From NCBI GenBank assembly GCA_002842215.1, contig PHCC01000005.1, forward strand, positions 124,001-188,000: DNA of 64,000 nt. Reading direction: 5' to 3'. Source of the stretch: Betaproteobacteria bacterium HGW-Betaproteobacteria-9. GTDB taxonomy: Bacteria; Pseudomonadota; Gammaproteobacteria; Burkholderiales; Burkholderiaceae_C. Positions 35,817 to 44,480 of this stretch are shown piece by piece (the first letter of the stretch is position 1; every line of letters begins with the position of its first letter). The notes under the pieces are model-generated. The model did no database searches and was not told where the DNA came from. It saw only the letters and a program-made list of their open reading frames with translations. The position numbers were made by a program, and so were the translations under genes.

Positions 35817-36476
35817 CGGCACCATCAACGCGGGCGGCACCGATTCGATCTTCCGTTCAACGACCCCGTCGCTCCACGGGCCCAGCGGCAACAGCCTGAC
35901 CTGCACGCGGCCCTTGATCGCCGGCACCTTGCGCTCGGCAATCGCCAGGTCGAGATCATGGCGATCCCGAACCTCCGGCAGCGCCCCGGCGATCACGGAC
36001 ATGCCGAACACGTTGCGACCTGTGGTGTGGTTCAGGTTCAGGTTGCCGATGTAGATCACCTCGCCCGCCTTGACCTCAAAGCGCAGCGGCGGCAGCGCGT
36101 TGCGCGGCACGATACGCACCGTGTCACCTGCGGACTGCCACGAATCCACCGAGTGCACCCCGGGTTCGACGTCCAGCACATAGACACGGCCACGCTCGTC
36201 GTCAAAGTCGCTGCCCTTCGGAATCCCCATGACCTCTTCCACCGAACGCAGCAGCCGCGTCTCGAACGGCTTGGCTTGTCTGTCGAGGGTGAACAGTGCC
36301 CGTGCCCGGCGACCGGTTTCCGCATCGTGCGTGACGGACACGACCACCACGCCCCTGTCTTTGGTTGATTCGGGCGTGGCCTCCTTCGCCACCTGGGGAC
36401 CGGCGCAGCCCAGCAGGAACGCCGAAGAAAGACAGGCCACCAAGGGCCAGCGAAAACGTGAAAGTGACAGCTTCAT
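35802..36476 (-). CDS. Putative lipoprotein, unknown function
   Basis: 224-aa protein with a lipoprotein signal: MKLSLSRFRWPLVACLSSAF followed by LLGC at the cleavage site. The mature part is beta-rich (VVVVSVTHDAETGRRARALF...VKAGEVIYIGNLN) and resembles Ig-like or DUF2846-type envelope proteins without a certain match. The start at 36476 puts the signal at the N-terminus; the longer frame to 36524 is less likely. No operon partner. Confidence 0.7.
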   Translation of the reverse strand: MKLSLSRFRWPLVACLSSAFLLGCAGPQVAKEATPESTKDRGVVVVSVTHDAETGRRARALFTLDRQAKPFETRLLRSVEEVMGIPKGSDFDDERGRVYVLDVEPGVHSVDSWQSAGDTVRIVPRNALPPLRFEVKAGEVIYIGNLNLNHTTGRNVFGMSVIAGALPEVRDRHDLDLAIAERKVPAIKGRVQVRLLPLGPWSDGVVERKIESVPPALMVPPVKP

Positions 36477-36568
36477 GTGACAGTTTTTAAAAAAGGCCGT
36501 GATCCGCACGGCAACAGTATTCAAACAGCAGCATCAGCGAGGCGACGTCTGCGCTGGGGTTCATGGTC

Positions 36569-37204
36569 TTAGCCTCGCACGCGCCATTCCTGCAGCGTCA
36601 CCGAGAGCAACCGCAAGCCGAACGCACCGACCAGCCCGGCCGCGCCCCGGTTGAGCGCCACGCGCGAGCGCTGGTAGACCGACTGGATGCGCCCCTGCGA
36701 AAAGGCCAGCGCGAGGAACACATGCCAGACCACGGCGTTGAACCACACCAGCAGCACCGCCGCGAGCAGCACCCACACGCTCGGCAACGGCGGCAACGCG
36801 GTGGCGAACACGCTGCCGAAAAACAGCGCGGTCTTGGGGTTGAACACGTTGGTGATGAAACCCATGCGGAACGCCGCAGCGCGGCTCGTCGTGACCGGCT
36901 TCACCTCGACGCTCGCGACAACGGGGGGCGAGCGCCAGAGCTTGAACGCCACATAACAGAGGTAGGCACCGCCCGCGACCTGGAACGCCTGGCGCAGCGC
37001 CGGATGGGCCGCGAAGACCGCGCCCATGCCGAGGATCGCCAACGTCGCCCAGGTCAGCGTGACCGTGGTGATGCCGGCCACGGCCGCGAGTGAGACGCTG
37101 CGCGTGCTGCCCGCAGCCAGCTGCGCGATGAGCACGAAGTTGACGCCCGGGATCACGAGAACGACCCAGTGCAGGACAGCGATGGTGAGGAAGGTGGTCA
37201 GCAT
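36569..37204 (-). CDS. LysE/RhtB-family amino-acid exporter
   Basis: About 211-aa inner-membrane protein with six predicted helices: FLTIAVLHWVVLVIPGVNFV, the LysE motif MGFITNVFNPKTALFFGSVF, and a final helix pair. Members export amino acids or homoserine-type compounds. Starts at 37222 and 37261 are also possible; MLTTFLTIAVL at 37204 is the most family-like. The upstream region is gene debris. Confidence 0.85.
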   Translation of the reverse strand: MLTTFLTIAVLHWVVLVIPGVNFVLIAQLAAGSTRSVSLAAVAGITTVTLTWATLAILGMGAVFAAHPALRQAFQVAGGAYLCYVAFKLWRSPPVVASVEVKPVTTSRAAAFRMGFITNVFNPKTALFFGSVFATALPPLPSVWVLLAAVLLVWFNAVVWHVFLALAFSQGRIQSVYQRSRVALNRGAAGLVGAFGLRLLSVTLQEWRVRG

Positions 37205-37269
37205 GGTGGGGTCATTGTCCATCGGCGGGTTGAAAAGCACCGGTCTCGGCGTTGCGCGCAAAGGCCGAA

Positions 37270-37413
37270 CCCAGGGGCGGATCGAATACGCCCGTCATCG
37301 ATGCGCCAGCGCACACCGTCGATCCAGCCGAAGCACAGCGCCTCGTCCACCGACTCAGACCACGACATGCACAGCCGCCCCGAATCTACCTTGTGAAAGC
37401 CGACCAACAGTTC
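37270..37413 (-). pseudogene. YdeI/OmpD-associated family gene fragment
   Basis: Only the core motif of this family remains: LLVGFHKVDSG, SESVDEALCFGWIDGVR and WRIDD, at about 37294-37410. The normal N-terminal ~25 residues and everything after WRIDD are missing or out of register. The fragment ends abruptly against the MFS-derived segment at 37420, pointing to a deletion or recombination scar. Confidence 0.72.
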
Positions 37414-37419
37414 CGGCGC

Positions 37420-37496
37420 GGTGATCGTCAACGTGCTCGGCTCGCGCCTGGCCGACCGCGCGCTCGCGCCCGGCTGTGGGGCACAAGGGGCCGGTG
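37420..37496 (+). pseudogene. Internally deleted duplicate of the MFS transporter gene tail
   Basis: A 77-bp segment made of two pieces that match the MFS gene in this window: 37420-37465 matches 34643-34688 (one mismatch), and 37466-37496 matches 35036-35066 (no mismatch). The pieces are joined at the shared hexamer GCGCTC, removing 347 bp. Same orientation as the source gene. No function expected. Confidence 0.88.
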
Positions 37497-37524
37497 CTGA
37501 ACCCGGGGTACCGGGCTGTCAGGA

Positions 37525-37950
37525 TCAGGCGCCCCCTTCTACTTCGACAACGATTGGACCGAGTCTCGAAAAGACGGATACGCACTCCTGATAACCGGCA
37601 ATCAAAAACTCTCGAACAGGAGATTCGTGCTGCGTATAAAAGTTGTCTCGGGTGGCCTCAAGATCAAACCAGCCACCAGCTCGAACCTCAAACAGCCACG
37701 TCGCCTTCAAATCCTCCCTGTCAGTGCCCAGCCACATTCCTGTTAAGTCCAATTCCCCGAGAACTCTTAGTCCAACGTCATCCTGAAATTCGACTCGTCC
37801 TCGACGACCAGATCGCATCGAGACCAGATCGATGACGGTTGAGCTGCTGTCGCTCCAGCGCACACCCTCAACCTTCACAGCGTCATCTCGGAAGGGAACG
37901 GCCATGGGGACGAGCTCAGCGGCGTGCATCTTTTGAGGTTTAAGGTTCAC
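37525..37950 (-). CDS. Hypothetical protein
   Basis: 141-aa soluble protein with no recognised family. It is acidic and mixed alpha/beta, with a Trp/Phe-rich C-terminal half (WLFEVRAGGWFDLEATRDNF) and no signal peptide. GC content is lower than in the flanking operons. Small size, isolation and placement beside gene debris resemble orphan immunity genes of toxin systems, but this is only a guess. Confidence 0.6.
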   Translation of the reverse strand: MNLKPQKMHAAELVPMAVPFRDDAVKVEGVRWSDSSSTVIDLVSMRSGRRGRVEFQDDVGLRVLGELDLTGMWLGTDREDLKATWLFEVRAGGWFDLEATRDNFYTQHESPVREFLIAGYQECVSVFSRLGPIVVEVEGGA

Positions 37951-37998
37951 TTGGACCTTGCTCCGAAATGTGGGAAGGTTGGCTGTGCAAAGCCGTCT

Positions 37999-38277
37999 CT
38001 ATATAAATTGCTGAGGCCGACGGAGGTATCTCCCAAGCAAAAGTAAGACTGCGCCCGCTCCGATCAGCAAAACTTCTATCCAGAATAAGTGTTCAACCGG
38101 GACGATGCGGTAATAGCTTGTACTGGGACCAGAGCTGAAGAGGTTGAGATCGTTCAGGGAAAAAGTGACCGGAAGCAGGTCGGACAGTGGCGATAAGAAG
38201 ACCAATCCGCGTAACACGAGTGCAAAGCCAGCGAAACGAAACAGTGCTGCGACCATTTTTTGCATAAGGAGGCCCAT
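37999..38277 (-). CDS. Small membrane protein, unknown function
   Basis: About 92 aa from 38277 (88 aa if from ATG 38265), with two hydrophobic segments (LFRFAGFALVLRGLVFL and HLFWIEVLLIGAGAVLLLLG) separated by a short loop and an Arg-rich C-terminus. No clear ribosome site. Base composition is lower in GC than the queC side. The longer frame to 38421 overlaps the queC 3' end and is not favoured. Confidence 0.5.
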   Translation of the reverse strand: MGLLMQKMVAALFRFAGFALVLRGLVFLSPLSDLLPVTFSLNDLNLFSSGPSTSYYRIVPVEHLFWIEVLLIGAGAVLLLLGRYLRRPQQFI

Positions 38278-38350
38278 TTTTGATGTATTCGACAAAGTTG
38301 TCAGTGGGGCCAACGCCGCTGACTCACGAAAAACGAGGCACGGCAAGGCC

Positions 38351-39100
38351 TCACGCTTCCCCGATATACCCCACCCACCCCCGCGCCCGCAACTCACAAG
38401 CCGGACAACTCCCACACCCATAACCCCAGGCCTGCCGGTGTTCGCGGTCGCCGAGGTAGCAGGTGTGGGTGTGCTCCACGATCAGGTCCACCAGGGCCTG
38501 CCCGCCGCCGGGTACGCCGCTGGCTTCGCCCAGCTCTTGCGCCATGCGCCAGGTGGCGGCTTTGTCTATCCACATGAGCGGGGTGTCGATGAGGAAGCGG
38601 TGGTCCATGCCGAGGCTGAGCGCGACCTGCAGGGCTTTCATGGTGTCGTCGCGGCAGTCGGGGTAACCACTGAAGTCGGTCTCGCAGACGCCGGTGACGA
38701 TGACCTGGATGCCCCGGCGGTAGGCGAGTGCGGCGGCGAGTGTGAGGAAGAGCAGGTTGCGCCCCGGCACGAAGGTGTTGGGCAGGCCGCTCTCTTCCAT
38801 GCGGAAGGCCATGTCGCGGGTGAGCGAGGTTTCGCTGACCTTGCCGAGCACGGCAAGGTCGAGCAGGTGGTCTTCGCCCAGGCGTTCGCTCCAGGCGGGA
38901 AAACGTTCGCGCAGTTCGCGCAGCACGACCAGGCGCGCCTGCAGCTCCACGCTGTGGCGCTGGCCGTAGTCGAAGCCGAGCGTTTCGACGCGCGGGTAGC
39001 GCGCCAGCGCGTGGGCGAGGCAGGTGGTGGAGTCTTGCCCGCCCGAAAACAGGACGAGCGCGCTGGTGTGGTGGGGGGCAGAGGTCGGCGACGGGTTCAT
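38351..39100 (-). CDS. queC: 7-cyano-7-deazaguanine synthase
   Basis: 249-aa enzyme of queuosine precursor synthesis (converts carboxydeazaguanine to preQ0). Seen: ATP PP-loop [10 protein letters not shown] near residue 17, [11 protein letters not shown], and the C-terminal zinc motif [10 protein letters not shown]...CGSCPAC. No other queuosine gene is in the window. It lies 41 bp after the HDOD gene and may be read with it. Confidence 0.95.
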   Translation of the reverse strand: MNPSPTSAPHHTSALVLFSGGQDSTTCLAHALARYPRVETLGFDYGQRHSVELQARLVVLRELRERFPAWSERLGEDHLLDLAVLGKVSETSLTRDMAFRMEESGLPNTFVPGRNLLFLTLAAALAYRRGIQVIVTGVCETDFSGYPDCRDDTMKALQVALSLGMDHRFLIDTPLMWIDKAATWRMAQELGEASGVPGGGQALVDLIVEHTHTCYLGDREHRQAWGYGCGSCPACELRARGWVGYIGEA

Positions 39101-39141
39101 GCGCGCGATGGTAGCGCGCCCCTGGCTGCCGCGCCGGCCCT

Positions 39142-40395
39142 TCAGGCCCGGTGCGCCGGCTCCGGTGCACCACCGTGGTCGCGGCTGGTGGCGAGCATGC
39201 GGATGAGGCCGCGGTTGACGACCTCCAGACCCATGTCGTGTTGTTCGCAGATGGCCGGCAACTGGTGCGGGCGATCGAATTCGCCCTGCGCGCGGGCGAT
39301 GTCGAGCAGAGGGTGGTAAGGACCGTCCTGGCGCAGCAGCACATCGTAGATGCGGCCCGAGAGCGGCAGCTTGTTGAGCAGGTCACCCAGCGGTTTTTGT
39401 TCCAGGCGGTCCAGCTGGGCGAACAGGGCCGCAAGGTAGACCTCGGCACGCAGGTTTTCTTCGGAACTCGGGTCCAGCAGGTGCTGGGCCAGGCGGGCCC
39501 GCATGACCTGGGCATAGCGGATCGGGTGCAGCGCGGCATCGGTGTCGCTGCCCGGGAGCTGGGTCGAGAGCCAGGTGCCCAGGGCGGTGAAGCCGAGCAT
39601 CATGATCGCGTGGCGCAGGGAGTCGATTTCGTGCTTCAGGCCGTAGGCGGCGGAGTTGACCAGCAGCAGCAGCCGGTAGGCGAGCACGGGGTCCTGGCGC
39701 ACGAAGCGCTCGATCTGGTCGAGCGAGCTGTCGCGGTCGATGGCCTGACGGATCTGGGCGATCACGCTGGCGTCACAGGCCATGGGCTGGTGGCGCCAGG
39801 TGTGGAGTACGTCGTCTTCGGGCCAGCCCGCCAGCCCCCAGGCCTCGGCCTCGTCGAGGCAGTGGGTGGCCAGCGCGTGGCTGCAGACGCCTTCGTACAA
39901 CTGGCCGGGCACGATCGGGCTGCGGCGAACCACCGGGGAAGCGCCGTCCACCGGCCGGGAGCGCAGGGCCTCCAACGCTTCTTCGGCGCTGGGGCTCAGC
40001 AGGCTGCGCACGTCGAGCGGCGCGATCACTTCGCGGCGCACATCGGCCAGCGGCGCGTGGCGCAGCAACTGGTGGCCTCGGCGGATGGCGACGGCCAGCC
40101 GGGCCATGCCTTCGGGTGTGGTGAACCAGGCGCCCGGTACCTCGATCCAGGTGTGGTGCACCGGCTCGGTGTTGAGGGCCTGCTCCAGCAGCGCGGCCGA
40201 GGTGAACGAGAGGATCAGCAGCGGCGCGGCCGCTGGCCAGTCGCCGCCCAGGTTCTGCATCAGGTGCTGGGCGTCCACCGACTCGTGGTGCACGGTCAGC
40301 ACGTTCAAGCGCACGGCCGCGAGCTGGCGGCGGCGGTTCCACACCGGCTGGTAGGTCAGCGCGACGCTGTCAAGAACCGTGTGGTGGTGGAGCAT
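39142..40395 (-). CDS. HDOD-domain signalling protein
   Basis: 417-aa protein. The N-terminal ~200 residues resemble a degenerate EAL-like domain ([17 protein letters not shown]), and the C-terminal half is an HDOD domain ([26 protein letters not shown] split by helices, with [17 protein letters not shown]). HDOD proteins act in motility and cyclic-di-GMP-linked signalling. It begins 3 bp after the flgL stop, so it is probably in the flagellar operon. Confidence 0.85.
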   Translation of the reverse strand: MLHHHTVLDSVALTYQPVWNRRRQLAAVRLNVLTVHHESVDAQHLMQNLGGDWPAAAPLLILSFTSAALLEQALNTEPVHHTWIEVPGAWFTTPEGMARLAVAIRRGHQLLRHAPLADVRREVIAPLDVRSLLSPSAEEALEALRSRPVDGASPVVRRSPIVPGQLYEGVCSHALATHCLDEAEAWGLAGWPEDDVLHTWRHQPMACDASVIAQIRQAIDRDSSLDQIERFVRQDPVLAYRLLLLVNSAAYGLKHEIDSLRHAIMMLGFTALGTWLSTQLPGSDTDAALHPIRYAQVMRARLAQHLLDPSSEENLRAEVYLAALFAQLDRLEQKPLGDLLNKLPLSGRIYDVLLRQDGPYHPLLDIARAQGEFDRPHQLPAICEQHDMGLEVVNRGLIRMLATSRDHGGAPEPAHRA

Positions 40396-40398
40396 GCA

Positions 40399-41619
40399 TC
40401 ACCCGATGTACTGGAACAGCGAGAGGCGCTGCACCTGCGCATACGACTGCAGCGCGGCCTGCAGCCCCACCTGCTGGTTCTGGAAGTCCGAAATGCCCTT
40501 GATCATGTCCAGGTCTTCGAGGCGCGATTTTTCGCTCTCGTGGTCCACGGCGCGGTCGGACAGCACCGCATCGACCGCCTCGCCGCGGTTGAGCCATTCG
40601 CCTGCCTGGGCGCGCGCCAGCAGCACGCGGTCGTGCCCGGCGTCGAGCTCGGTGAGCGAGCGACCGATGGTCTGCGTGAGCTGGGCGGTCTGGCCGGTGC
40701 TGGCGCCGCGCAGCGCGTCCACCGCGTTCTGCATCACCTGGAACAGATCGGTCGGCGCCGTCACCGGGAGCAGCTCGACCGTGTCGCCGCTGGCGGGCTG
40801 GCCCAGCATCTGGAAGGACATACCGTCGAACTCGATGGAGCTGCCCGAGGTGTAGGGCACGCCGACCTGGCCGGCCACCGGCGTGGCGGTGGTGGTGTTG
40901 GTCACGGTGTACTGCATCACGCCAGCCACCTGGGCAAAGCCGATGCTGTAGTCGTTGCCGGTGAGCGCGCTGGGGTTGGTCACCTGGCCCATGTCGGTGC
41001 GCACGCTGCCGGTGTTGCCGGCCGGCAGGTCGAGGCGGAAGGTGCCGTTGCCTTCGGGCACGCGCATCCAGATCGCGTTGCCGTCCAGCGCCTGCGGCAG
41101 GCTGTTGGCGCCGGTGGCCTCCTGGCCACGCTGGCCATCGAAGCGCACCACCCCGGCGCCGCTGGGGCCGTAGAGCTCGACGAAGGGCGTGGACGAGCCG
41201 CCCAGGCCGCCAAAGAGGGTGCGGCCGAAGCTGTCTTTCTGGTTGACCACGCCGAGCAGGCGCTCGCGCAGGCCCTCGATCTGCTGCGCCAGGTCTTTGT
41301 ATTCGTTGCCGCTGTAGCCGCCGTTGCCGGCCGCCACCAGCAGGTCGCGCACGTCCTGGATCAGCTCGCCGGCGTCGCCCAGCGCGCTCTCGGCCTGGGT
41401 CAGGCTGGTGACCGAGGCTTCGAGGGAACGTTTGTCCGCCTCGACCCGCGACAGGCGGTTCTGCGCCGTCTCGGAGAGCACGGCGGCCACCGGGTCGTCG
41501 CTGGCACGCTGCACCCGCTTGCCGGTGGAGATGTGTTCCTGCAGAGTGGACAGCTCGGCCTGGCGTTTGTTCAGGGCGGCGATCGTGTTGTCGTAGCTGT
41601 TGGCGGTGGCGACTCTCAT
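40399..41619 (-). CDS. flgL: Flagellar hook-filament junction protein FlgL
   Basis: 406-aa HAP3, which with FlgK joins hook and filament outside the cell. N-terminal flagellin-like helix (VATANSYDNTIAALNKRQ...LQEHISTGKRV) and C-terminal helix (KGISDFQNQQVGLQAALQSY) are clear; the middle is the variable outer domain. It follows flgK by 26 bp. Confidence 0.93.
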   Translation of the reverse strand: MRVATANSYDNTIAALNKRQAELSTLQEHISTGKRVQRASDDPVAAVLSETAQNRLSRVEADKRSLEASVTSLTQAESALGDAGELIQDVRDLLVAAGNGGYSGNEYKDLAQQIEGLRERLLGVVNQKDSFGRTLFGGLGGSSTPFVELYGPSGAGVVRFDGQRGQEATGANSLPQALDGNAIWMRVPEGNGTFRLDLPAGNTGSVRTDMGQVTNPSALTGNDYSIGFAQVAGVMQYTVTNTTTATPVAGQVGVPYTSGSSIEFDGMSFQMLGQPASGDTVELLPVTAPTDLFQVMQNAVDALRGASTGQTAQLTQTIGRSLTELDAGHDRVLLARAQAGEWLNRGEAVDAVLSDRAVDHESEKSRLEDLDMIKGISDFQNQQVGLQAALQSYAQVQRLSLFQYIG

Positions 41620-41645
41620 GGTGGGGTTCCTTCGGGTGCGTGCGC

Positions 41646-43559
41646 TCAGCGGCCCACGGTCTGCAGCAGCGTGTCGAACGTGCTCTGCGCGATCTGCAGG
41701 AACTTGGCCGAGGCCTGGTAGGCCTGCTGGAACTGCAGCAGCCGCGCCGCCTCTTCGTCGAGGTTGACGCCCGAGACCGCGGCGCGTGCGGTCTCGGTGC
41801 TGGTGGCCAACTGGCCGGAAAAACTGGCCGAGAACTTGGCCCCCTGCACCTGGGTGCCGAGGTGGGACAAGACGCTGGTGTAGCCGTCGGCCAGCGCCAC
41901 GCCTTCGAAGGTGGCCTGGTCGCGCAGCGCCAGCACCGCCTTGGCGTTGCCGGCGTTCTGCTGGGTGCTGCCCGGCGGGGCGGCGGCGATGTCGAAACTG
42001 TCGCCCGGGCTCGGGCTGCCGCGCAGCGTGAGGCTCCAGCCGTTGAACTGGATCGGCTGGCCCGGCGTGTAGTTGTAGCTCGCGGGCGGGCCGACGTTGT
42101 CGGGCGGCGGGTTGCCCGGGCCCAGGCCGGTGGCGGTGAAGCTGCCGTCGGCCAGGAAGGTGATGTTCACCGGATCGGTGAGGTTGGCCGAAGGGTCGGT
42201 GGCGTACAGGCTTTCGATGCTCAGGCCGCTGGCGTTGGCTGTGCCGGGCGTCACGGCCACCGGGCTGGCCGCGGCCAGGCTGTCGGGCGAGCCGATGGCC
42301 AGGGTCATGGCGCGCGCCACGTTCACGTAGGGGCGCACCAGGAAGCTGTCGCCCACGGCGCCGGCGCCGGCATCGAGCTGAAAGCTCAGGCCGTCCAGAT
42401 CGGCGGGCAGGCTGGCAAACGAGGTGCTCACGCCATCGGACAGGCGCTCAATGCTGACCCCGGCGGCCTCGAAGCGGATGCGGTAGTCCGACGCCATCAG
42501 CGCGGTCGGGTCGCTGACCTCGCTGTGGATCTGCGCCGTGCCGGTGTTGCTGGCGGCGGGCAGGCCGGCGACATCTGGCGCGGGCGCGAAGAAGTCGCCA
42601 CCAGGGTTGCCCCGCTGGTCCACGCCCAGGTTGTGCTGGGTGTTGATCTCGGTGTTGAGCGCCAGCGCCATGCGCCCGAGCAGGTTCTGCATCTCGGGCA
42701 GGTCTTCGTTCAGGAATTCCAGGTCGCCGCCGATCTGGCCACCGAGCGCGGTCTGGGGCAGCTCGCGCGTCACGCCGCCCTGCACGAACGAGACGCGCAA
42801 CTGCGTGTTGTCGGTGGTGTCGCGCGTGGCGACCAGGGCGTTGGCCTGGCTCCCCAGCACCAGCGGCTGGCTACCGGCCACGAACACGCTGACGCTGCCA
42901 TCGTCGGCCGCCACGGTGCTGGTCTGAACATATTTGTTGAGCTCGCTGAGCAGCGCGTCGCGCTGGTCGAGCAGGTCGTTCGGCTCGCCGCGCGAGCTCC
43001 CCGTGTCGATGATGCGCTGGTTGATCGAGGCGATGTCCTGTGCCAGGCGGTTGACCGCCGTCACCGAACTCTGCACCTGCTGCTGTGCGCCATAGGCCAG
43101 CGCGTCCATCTGGCCGGCGGTGTCGCGCAGGCGGGCCGCGAACTCGTCGGCGCGCGCGATCACCACCACGCGGGCCGACTGGTTGGAGGGCGCGGACGCC
43201 ACGTCCGCCCAGGCGTTGAGCATGTCGTTCATGGCCGCGCCCAGCCCGCTCGCACCGGTGGGAAACAGCGATTCGAGCTTGGTGAGCTTGGCCAGGCGCT
43301 CGGCGTCGGCCGCGGCCACCGAGGTGGCCAGCTGCGCTTCGCGCGTGAGGTAGGCGTCGTGCGAGCGCGAGACGGTGCCCAGCTCGACGCCCTTGCCGAA
43401 ATAGTTGCCGCCGAGCTGCTGGTAGCCGGCGCTCTGGGTGTTGACCGTCTGGCGCGAATAACCGGCCGTGTTGGCGTTGGCGATGTTGTGGCCAATGACC
43501 TGCAGCGCCGCCAGGTTGGTGGACAGCGCGTTGGCACCGATGTTGAGGGCAGAGGACAT
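41646..43559 (-). CDS. flgK: Flagellar hook-filament junction protein FlgK
   Basis: 637-aa HAP1. Conserved ends: LQVIGHNIANANTAGYSRQT at the N-terminus and SGVNLDEEAARLLQFQQAYQ at the C-terminus; the middle is a variable outer domain. Exported through the flagellar type III apparatus, hence no signal peptide. It follows flgJ by 36 bp. Confidence 0.94.
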   Translation of the reverse strand: MSSALNIGANALSTNLAALQVIGHNIANANTAGYSRQTVNTQSAGYQQLGGNYFGKGVELGTVSRSHDAYLTREAQLATSVAAADAERLAKLTKLESLFPTGASGLGAAMNDMLNAWADVASAPSNQSARVVVIARADEFAARLRDTAGQMDALAYGAQQQVQSSVTAVNRLAQDIASINQRIIDTGSSRGEPNDLLDQRDALLSELNKYVQTSTVAADDGSVSVFVAGSQPLVLGSQANALVATRDTTDNTQLRVSFVQGGVTRELPQTALGGQIGGDLEFLNEDLPEMQNLLGRMALALNTEINTQHNLGVDQRGNPGGDFFAPAPDVAGLPAASNTGTAQIHSEVSDPTALMASDYRIRFEAAGVSIERLSDGVSTSFASLPADLDGLSFQLDAGAGAVGDSFLVRPYVNVARAMTLAIGSPDSLAAASPVAVTPGTANASGLSIESLYATDPSANLTDPVNITFLADGSFTATGLGPGNPPPDNVGPPASYNYTPGQPIQFNGWSLTLRGSPSPGDSFDIAAAPPGSTQQNAGNAKAVLALRDQATFEGVALADGYTSVLSHLGTQVQGAKFSASFSGQLATSTETARAAVSGVNLDEEAARLLQFQQAYQASAKFLQIAQSTFDTLLQTVGR

Positions 43560-43595
43560 GTCAGTGACTCACGAAGTGGGCAAGCAACGGGGTGG

Positions 43596-44480
43596 TCATA
43601 CTTGCGCCCGTTGCAGGCTCAGGGTCATGTTGATGGCCCGGCTGAGCTTGGCCGCGTACTGCGGATCGGTGGCGTAGCCGGCTTTCTGCAGGCCGCTCGC
43701 AAAGCCCTGCACCGAACCCACCTGGTCCATCACCTGGTCGTAGCGCGGGCTCTTGGTGATCAGGCGCGCGTAATCGCGGAACGAGTCGGCGTAGGAGTCG
43801 TAGGCGCGGAACTTCGCCACCGTCTTGCGCGGTGTGCCGTTGACGTATTCGGTGGTGGTGACCTCGGCGACCTTGCCCTTCCAGGCGGACGTGGCCTTGA
43901 TGCCGAACAGGTTGAACGAGGGCGAGCCGTCCCGGTGGCGGATCTCGCTCTTGCCCCAGCCGGTCTCGTGGCCGGCCTGGCCAATCATGTAGCTCGCCGG
44001 AATGCCGGACTCGCGCGCCACCTGGGCCGCGGACTGGCTGTGCCGGTCCACAAAACCGGCCTGTCGCGTGCCGGCCGAAGCGCGCGACACGGTGCTGGCC
44101 ATGGGCGCGGCGTTCGCCACCGGTGCGGCCTTCGCGCCATCGGCAGCGGCAGCCGGTTCGGCCGGCGCCATCTGGCGGCTGAGCTGGCGTTCGATGGCGC
44201 CCGACAGACCGCCAGGCATGCCGGAGAGCTGCACGGCGAACTGCTGGTCGAGCAGGTCGTTGCCCAGGTTGCCGCCCTCGCCCTCGAGCAGGCCGGACTT
44301 CATGGTCGCCTCGCGCATGCTCTTGATGAGTTCGCGCATGAACAGCGCCTCGAACTGTTTCGCGGTTTCCTTCAGCGCGGCCTTGCCCTTGTCGCCCTCC
44401 TGCCCCGCGCTGAACTTCAGCGCGTTGAGCGATCCGGGGTCGCTGGCCAGGCGTTGGTTGGACAACCCAGGGGTGTTCAT
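43596..44480 (-). CDS. flgJ: Flagellar rod-cap/peptidoglycan hydrolase FlgJ
   Basis: 294-aa bifunctional protein. The N-terminal rod-binding domain (KQFEALFMRELIKSMREATM) is followed by an Ala-rich linker and a glucosaminidase domain with the catalytic Glu in GQAGHETGWGKSE. It cuts peptidoglycan while the rod passes the periplasm. It directly abuts the flgI stop. Confidence 0.93.
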   Translation of the reverse strand: MNTPGLSNQRLASDPGSLNALKFSAGQEGDKGKAALKETAKQFEALFMRELIKSMREATMKSGLLEGEGGNLGNDLLDQQFAVQLSGMPGGLSGAIERQLSRQMAPAEPAAAADGAKAAPVANAAPMASTVSRASAGTRQAGFVDRHSQSAAQVARESGIPASYMIGQAGHETGWGKSEIRHRDGSPSFNLFGIKATSAWKGKVAEVTTTEYVNGTPRKTVAKFRAYDSYADSFRDYARLITKSPRYDQVMDQVGSVQGFASGLQKAGYATDPQYAAKLSRAINMTLSLQRAQV

